Below, one piece after another: positions 59,777 to 64,000 of a DNA stretch of 64,000 nt. Source of the stretch: Streptomyces dangxiongensis (GTDB lineage Bacteria; Actinomycetota; Actinomycetes; Streptomycetales; Streptomycetaceae); assembly GCF_003675325.1 (NCBI RefSeq), contig NZ_CP033073.1, forward strand, positions 4,402,001 through 4,466,000, given 5' to 3'. Position 1 is the first letter of the stretch, and every line of letters begins with the position of its first letter. The translations under genes and the position numbers were made by a program. Under the pieces are notes generated by a model that did not search any database, had not been told where the DNA came from, and worked only from the letters and a program-made list of their open reading frames with translations.

Positions 59777-62128
59777 GTGGTGGATCAGCTTACGCAGCAC
59801 GATCCGCGGCGGATCGGGCCGTTCGAGGTGCTGGGCCGGCTGGGGGCCGGCGGCATGGGGCTGGTCTATCTCGCGCGCTCGGCGTCCGGCCGGCGCGTGG
59901 CGATCAAGACGGTGCGCACCGAGCTGGCCGAGGACCAGCTCTTCCGCGTCCGCTTCACCCGCGAGGTGGAGGCGGCCCGCGCGGTCTCCGGCTTCTACAC
60001 CGCGGCCGTGGTCGACGCCGACCCGCGCGCCGCCGTGCCCTGGCTGGCCACCGCCTACGTGCCCGCGCCCTCGCTGGAAGAGATAGTGAACGATTGCGGG
60101 CCGCTCCCGGCGCAGGCCGTGCGCTGGCTCGCGGCGGGCGTCGCCGAGGCCCTCCAGTCCATCCACGGCGCGGGCCTGGTCCACCGCGACCTCAAGCCGT
60201 CCAACGTCCTCGTCGTCGAGGACGGCCCCCGGGTGATCGACTTCGGTATCGCCTCCGGTGTCTCGAACACCCGGCTGACGATGACGAACGTCGCCGTCGG
60301 CACCCCCGCCTACATGTCCCCGGAGCAGGCCAAGGACTCCCGCAGCGTCACCGGCGCCAGCGACGTCTTCTCGCTCGGCTCCACCCTTGTCTTCGCGGCC
60401 ACCGGCCACCCGCCCTTCCACGGCGCCAACCCGGTCGAGACCGTCTTCATGCTGCTCCGCGAGGGCCCCGACCTCACCGGCCTCCCGGACGAACTGCGCC
60501 CGCTCATCGACGCCTGCATGCAGATGGAGGCCACCGGCCGCCCCAGCCCCGCCGACCTCCAGTCGCAGCTTGCCCCGCACCTGTTCGGCTCCGGCTCCGA
60601 CGACAGCGGCACCGCCTCCGCCTGGCTGCCGGAGAAGGCGGTCGCGCTCATCGAGACCCGCCGCGGCGGCCGTACGGCCGTCAAGGCCGCCCCGGTCGCC
60701 ACCGGCGGACCCCGCAGCGGTGGCCGGCAGGCCGTCCCCCCGCCGCCGCCCTACGACCCCCCGGTCCCGGCGTCCGTGCCCACCCCGGCCGGAGCCCCCG
60801 ACACGGGCCCGATCCGGCTGGCCGGCGCCCAGGTGCCCATCGGCCCCGGCCCCCGGGTCGCCGACGCCCGCGCCGCGGCCGTCAAGGCGCCGCCGCCCGA
60901 GGCCGGCCTGGTGGCCAGTTGGTCCCGGCCCCGCCCCGGCGTGGCCGGCGCCGACCCCGCCGTACCGCCCGTGCCGCCGTCGCCCCCGGAGACCTCGGGT
61001 GGCTGGCGCCCCTGGCGTTTCCGCATGTCCAACGACGTCTGGGGCACCCCGTCGGTCGACGGCGACCTCGTCTACGTCACCTCCTTCGAGGTGCACGCCC
61101 TGGACGTGGCCACCGGCCGCCGCCGGTTCAAGACCCGGGACGTGGCCTGGTCCATGGCGGTGGCGGACGGCCGTGTCCACGCCTCCGACGGTCCCACCCT
61201 GTTCGCCCTGGACGCCCGCGAGGGCACCGACCTGTGGCGGCTGTCCACGGACGCGTGGGTGTACTCCCTGAACGCCGACCGCGGCACCGTCGTCACCGGC
61301 ACCCGGGGCGGCGGCGCGCAGGCCTGGGACGCGGTCAACGGCCAGAAGCTGTGGGAGATCACCGGCTGCCAGACCGACTTCGAGTCCCCCGAGGCGGGCC
61401 CGGTCGTCCACGACGGCACGGTCTACGTGTGGCAGGACGCCCGGCTGCGCGCCCTGGAGGCCCGCACCGGCGAGGAACGCTGGTCGTACCCCATCGGCGA
61501 CGCGGCCTCCTGCGGCGGCGTCCCCGTCCGTCTCGCCCCGGCCCCCGACGGCTGCGTCTACCTCTCCGCCGGCACCCGGGTCCTCGCCGTCGAGGCGGCG
61601 AGCGGCATGGTCCGCTGGCACTTCGAGGCCCCCGCGGTCTTCCTGTCCCCGCCCGCGTTCGCCCCGGGCCCGGCCGTCACCGGCGGCGGCGTCTACCTCG
61701 CCGACTACCTCGGCACGGTCTACGCCCTCGACGCCGCCGACGGCCGCGACCGCTGGCGCATCGCGACGGAGGCCCGCTCCTCGGTGGAGCCCGTCCTGGT
61801 GGCCGCCGGGCACGTGCACGTCGGCAGCGGAAAGGGGCTGTACACCCTGGACGCGGTCACGGGCACGCCCAAGTGGCGCTTCCAGGCGGGCGGTGACGTC
61901 GTGGGCGCGCCCGCCGTGGCGGAGGGCCGCATCCACTTCGGCTCCACCGACCACCTGCTGTACACCCTCAAGGCCGACGACGGCCGGCTGCGCTGGAAGC
62001 TCGCCACGGGCGGTGAGATCACCGGCTCGCCGGTCGTCCGGGACGGGGTGGTGTACGCGTGCAGCAAGGACCGGTGCGTGTACGCGCTGGACGCGGAGAA
62101 GGGCACGGGGACCGCGCGGACCGCGTAG
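59777..62128 (+). CDS. afsK: Ser/Thr protein kinase AfsK
   Basis: 783-residue kinase. From GTG 59777 (GGGAGG upstream) the kinase domain holds the Gly-rich loop LGAGGMGLV (22-30), Lys44, HRDLKPSN (136-143, catalytic Asp138) and DFG (155-157). Thr168, the autophosphorylation site reported for S. coelicolor AfsK, falls exactly at LTMT. A Pro-rich linker (about 300-405) leads to seven or eight PQQ-like beta-propeller blades (for example [21 protein letters not shown]). There is no transmembrane helix. AfsK phosphorylates AfsR, encoded nearby, to switch on afsS. Confidence 0.95.
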   Translation: MVDQLTQHDPRRIGPFEVLGRLGAGGMGLVYLARSASGRRVAIKTVRTELAEDQLFRVRFTREVEAARAVSGFYTAAVVDADPRAAVPWLATAYVPAPSLEEIVNDCGPLPAQAVRWLAAGVAEALQSIHGAGLVHRDLKPSNVLVVEDGPRVIDFGIASGVSNTRLTMTNVAVGTPAYMSPEQAKDSRSVTGASDVFSLGSTLVFAATGHPPFHGANPVETVFMLLREGPDLTGLPDELRPLIDACMQMEATGRPSPADLQSQLAPHLFGSGSDDSGTASAWLPEKAVALIETRRGGRTAVKAAPVATGGPRSGGRQAVPPPPPYDPPVPASVPTPAGAPDTGPIRLAGAQVPIGPGPRVADARAAAVKAPPPEAGLVASWSRPRPGVAGADPAVPPVPPSPPETSGGWRPWRFRMSNDVWGTPSVDGDLVYVTSFEVHALDVATGRRRFKTRDVAWSMAVADGRVHASDGPTLFALDAREGTDLWRLSTDAWVYSLNADRGTVVTGTRGGGAQAWDAVNGQKLWEITGCQTDFESPEAGPVVHDGTVYVWQDARLRALEARTGEERWSYPIGDAASCGGVPVRLAPAPDGCVYLSAGTRVLAVEAASGMVRWHFEAPAVFLSPPAFAPGPAVTGGGVYLADYLGTVYALDAADGRDRWRIATEARSSVEPVLVAAGHVHVGSGKGLYTLDAVTGTPKWRFQAGGDVVGAPAVAEGRIHFGSTDHLLYTLKADDGRLRWKLATGGEITGSPVVRDGVVYACSKDRCVYALDAEKGTGTARTA

Positions 62129-62258
62129 CGCGCGACGGCCGTCGCACCGGTGTACACGGAAGGGCTCCGGACGGCGGCCGTCCACGGCCGACGCTACCCC
62201 CGCCACCCGGCCCCCGCCAGACGGCACGCCCCCCGGCCGTCCCGCCCGACGGCGCGGC

Positions 62259-62284
62259 GCCGGTGGTTCCCGGGAACCACCGGC
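62259..62284. terminator. Perfect palindrome between afsK and afsS
   Basis: GCCGGTGGTTCCC directly followed by its complement, 13-bp arms, in the convergent gap between the afsK (62128) and afsS (62361) stops. Confidence 0.8.
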
Positions 62285-62360
62285 TTCCGGACATGCCTCG
62301 GCCGCGACGGCTCCCCCTCCGCGCCGCCGCGGCCGATTCCCCCGTCGGATGAGAGGCCGG

Positions 62361-62534
62361 TCAGACCGTCTCGTCGGTGGCGTGCGAGTTGTCCGGCGTG
62401 GCCTCACCGGTGGTCCCGTCACCGGAGACGGGGCTCAGCTTCACCGGCTGGATGGTGGCGTGGCTGTTCAGCGTGGTGATCTCGGCCGCCTCGGTGTTCG
62501 CCGCCGCTGCCTCGGTCGTCTGGTTGTCGCTCAT
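62361..62534 (-). CDS. afsS: AfsS small regulatory protein
   Basis: 57 residues from ATG 62534 (AGGGGAG upstream). It carries one clear copy of the AfsS repeat T-x-x-T-L-N-S-H-A-T (EITTLNSHATIQPV) and a diverged second copy, TPDNSHATDETV. S. coelicolor AfsS is about 63 residues with more copies. AfsS is a sigma-like small protein that raises actinorhodin and prodigiosin output downstream of AfsR. The gene lies on the same strand behind afsR. Confidence 0.9.
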   Translation of the reverse strand: MSDNQTTEAAAANTEAAEITTLNSHATIQPVKLSPVSGDGTTGEATPDNSHATDETV

Positions 62535-62572
62535 GACTTCGCTCCCCTGAAAGTTCTTGCTCCGTGGCCTGG

Positions 62573-62615
62573 AAGGCCCGTCCGGCACTCCCCCGAGTGC
62601 CACCGGACGGGCCTT
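62573..62615 (-). terminator. Strong hairpin in the afsR-afsS gap
   Basis: AAGGCCCGTCCGG plus CACTC (62573-62590), loop CCCC, GAGTG, a 3-base bulge and CCGGACGGGCCTT (62603-62615). It can terminate afsR transcripts, but it also lies inside the expected afsS leader, 39 bases before the ATG. A smaller hairpin, ACACC-TTAC-GGTGT, follows at 62625-62638. Confidence 0.65.
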
Positions 62616-62702
62616 CGGGCCGCTACACCTTACGGTGTGGCCGCTCGCCGGCCCGCGTGCCCCCCGACGTGACGGATCGACAGCACGAGAGTGCCCTGAG
62701 GC

Positions 62703-62720
62703 GATAAACGAACGATGAAC
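62703..62720 (-). promoter_or_regulatory. PHO-box-like AfsR/PhoP site before afsS
   Basis: On the minus strand GTTCATC (62720-62714) and GTTTATC (62709-62703) form a direct repeat with an 11-bp period, the form of the PHO box bound by PhoP and AfsR at S. coelicolor afsS. It lies just after the afsR stop and 169 bp before afsS. Confidence 0.6.
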
Positions 62721-62730
62721 GCGCCCGGCT

Positions 62731-64000
62731 TCAGGCGAGGGCACGGGGCTGGAGAAGGGCCCTGACCTCCCCGGCCTCCGCGGCCTTCAGGGCGTCGAAG
62801 ATCTCGAGCGCCTCCTGCCAGCAGACCTGTGCCCGGCCGGGCTGCCCGATGCCGGTCAGGGCGCGACCCAGCACGGTGAGCACGTTCCCGCGCCGCCAGT
62901 CGCCCCCGACCTCGCGCAGGAGGGCGAGCGCCGTCTCGGCATCGGTCGCCGCCTGCGCCGGGCGTCCGGCCGCCAGGGCGAGTTCCGCGAGCCGGAACAG
63001 TGACATGCCCTCCCACAGACGCTGCCGGCTGTCCCGGAACACCGAGAGCGCTTCCTCCAGACGCTCCGCGGCCTGCTCGTACCGGCCGCACTGGGTGAGC
63101 GCGAGCCCCAGCGCGTACCGCCCGTTGGCGCCCTTCAGGGCGTGCCCCATGTCGTCGTACATGTCGGTGCCCTGCTGGGCCAGGGAGACGGCGCTGCGGG
63201 TGTGTCCCATGGCCAGCCGGATCCGCGAGAGGTTGCACAGGGCGCTGGCCTCGCCGGGGCGGTCCGCGCAGGAGCGGAAGCTGTCGATGGCCCGGGTCAG
63301 GTGCTTCTCGCCGTCCTCGAACCGGCCCTGGTACAGCGCGATGATGCCCAGCATGTTGGAGGCCCAGCAGCAGGGGAGGGGGTCTCCCGTCAGGTCCGCG
63401 AGCCGCAGCGCCTGGCCGGCCTCCTCGTCGGCGAGTTCGAACCGGCCGGTCAGATGATGGGCGTTGGCCAGGGTGACGAGGGCGCGTGCCTCCGCGTGCC
63501 GGTCGGCCGCCGCCCGTGCCGCGGCGCGGATGGAGTCGCCGGTCGCCTCGTACTCCCGGGAGTTGGCGCCCGACTCGGTCAGGTCGATGGCGGCCCACAG
63601 CAGATCCACGGCGCGCCTGAGGCGGCCGGGAGCCGTGGACTGCCGCACGCACGCCAGCAGGGTCGTGGCCTCCGCGTACAGCCAGTCGCGGGCCTGGTGC
63701 CGGTCGTCGAAGGCCAGCCCCGGGTACGCCGTGGCCTCCCGGTGGTCCACCAGCCGGTCCCCGGGCCGTTCGATGGCGTAGACCCCCGCCGCCGTCGCCA
63801 GGTAGAAGTCCAGCAGTCGGGACAGGGCCGCCTCCCGTTCGCCCGGCGGTTGTTCGTCGCGCTCCGCGCACGCCCGGGCGTAGAGGCGGACCAGGTCGTG
63901 GAAGCGGTAGCGGCCGGGTGCCGCCGACTCCAGGAGGGACGTGTCCACCAGGGACTCCAGGAGGTCCTCCGTGTCGTCCGCGGGGAGGTCCAGGACCGCT
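62731..64000 (-). CDS. afsR: AfsR global regulator, C-terminal part (runs off window)
   Basis: About 423 C-terminal residues of the SARP/STAND regulator AfsR. The visible start (LDLPADDTEDLLESLVDTSLLESAAPGRYRFHDLVRLYARACAE) is the winged helix that ends the NB-ARC ATPase part. The rest is a series of TPR-like helical hairpins (RGNVLTVLGRALTGIGQPGRAQVCWQEALEIFDAL is the last). The N-terminal SARP DNA-binding domain and nucleotide site lie beyond 64000. The order afsR-afsS with convergent afsK is as in S. coelicolor. Phosphorylation by AfsK increases binding at the PHO-box-like repeat before afsS. Confidence 0.92.
   Translation of the reverse strand, partial: AVLDLPADDTEDLLESLVDTSLLESAAPGRYRFHDLVRLYARACAERDEQPPGEREAALSRLLDFYLATAAGVYAIERPGDRLVDHREATAYPGLAFDDRHQARDWLYAEATTLLACVRQSTAPGRLRRAVDLLWAAIDLTESGANSREYEATGDSIRAAARAAADRHAEARALVTLANAHHLTGRFELADEEAGQALRLADLTGDPLPCCWASNMLGIIALYQGRFEDGEKHLTRAIDSFRSCADRPGEASALCNLSRIRLAMGHTRSAVSLAQQGTDMYDDMGHALKGANGRYALGLALTQCGRYEQAAERLEEALSVFRDSRQRLWEGMSLFRLAELALAAGRPAQAATDAETALALLREVGGDWRRGNVLTVLGRALTGIGQPGRAQVCWQEALEIFDALKAAEAGEVRALLQPRALA

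Noticed and set aside
59564..62422. 952-codon frame antisense to afsK, and similarly long antisense frames over 3128-5449 and 15283-18249
   Set aside because: Products are His/Arg/Asp/Gly-rich low-complexity sequence mirroring the codon bias of the real genes. No domains or start signals.

Overview
The window is a piece of a Streptomyces chromosome. The DNA is very GC-rich, third codon positions are almost all G or C, GTG and TTG starts are common, and gene content and order follow the conserved core of the genus. From memory, the order serC ... pdxH, citrate synthase, dmdR1 ... purU ... afsK, afsS, afsR matches S. coelicolor from about SCO4366 to SCO4426. This is core-chromosome sequence with small accessory patches. 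I see no rRNA, tRNA, CRISPR array, insertion sequence or phage.

Layout. 1-11160: the start of a P-type ATPase, a purine-type permease, a MarR/MFS pair, thpR, an aldo/keto reductase behind a MerR-type promoter, an SGNH hydrolase, a frameshifted secreted beta-propeller protein and a secreted peptidase-like hydrolase. 11129-14136: an accessory cassette (XRE-DUF5753 regulator, DUF397 protein, DUF6879 protein and two orphan proteins) bounded on both sides by nearly identical hairpins. 14155-21275: serC, a large FAD/Fe-S oxidoreductase, an EamA exporter, the decayed end of an ABC transporter and a FemX-like peptidoglycan enzyme. 21441-30406: one operon of overlapping genes for acyl-CoA/terpenoid-type catabolism (TIGR03084, AtuA, acyl-CoA carboxylase beta and alpha, acyl-CoA dehydrogenase, enoyl-CoA hydratase, TetR) in which the cinnamate/4-coumarate-CoA ligase gene has been deleted internally. 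30451-34522: a leader-peptide-controlled 2-oxoglutarate/Fe oxygenase, citrate synthase, pdxH, and a compact transcription unit with a promoter, a full-length Shine-Dalgarno, a 12-codon ORF and nested hairpins. 34636-47740: PAS protein, SIS protein, dmdR1, hydrolase, methyltransferase (frameshifted), prim-pol, NsdA-like regulator, a repeat-rich membrane protein, a lipoprotein receptor, purU and an EF-hand protein. 47921-51933: a signalling block with a STAS antagonist, an ECF sigma and zinc anti-sigma pair, and an ATP-binding anti-sigma-type kinase. 52329-58750: AraC/MFS, a flavin monooxygenase, a PNPOx protein, LysE/Lrp and TetR. 58873-64000: a VOC protein and the afsK-afsS-afsR global regulatory cluster, afsR running off the end.

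How the parts work together. The strongest functional units are the catabolic operon with a palindromic TetR-type operator in front of its first gene, the XRE/DUF397 cassette with a shared divergent control region, and AfsK-AfsR-AfsS, in which the kinase keeps Thr168 and a PHO-box-like direct repeat lies just in front of afsS.

Three genes (near 9190, 12884 and 39710) carry single-base frameshifts, one in a run of seven C. Some may be sequencing errors rather than biology. The CoA ligase and ABC transporter remnants are true decay, because long internal or N-terminal parts are missing.
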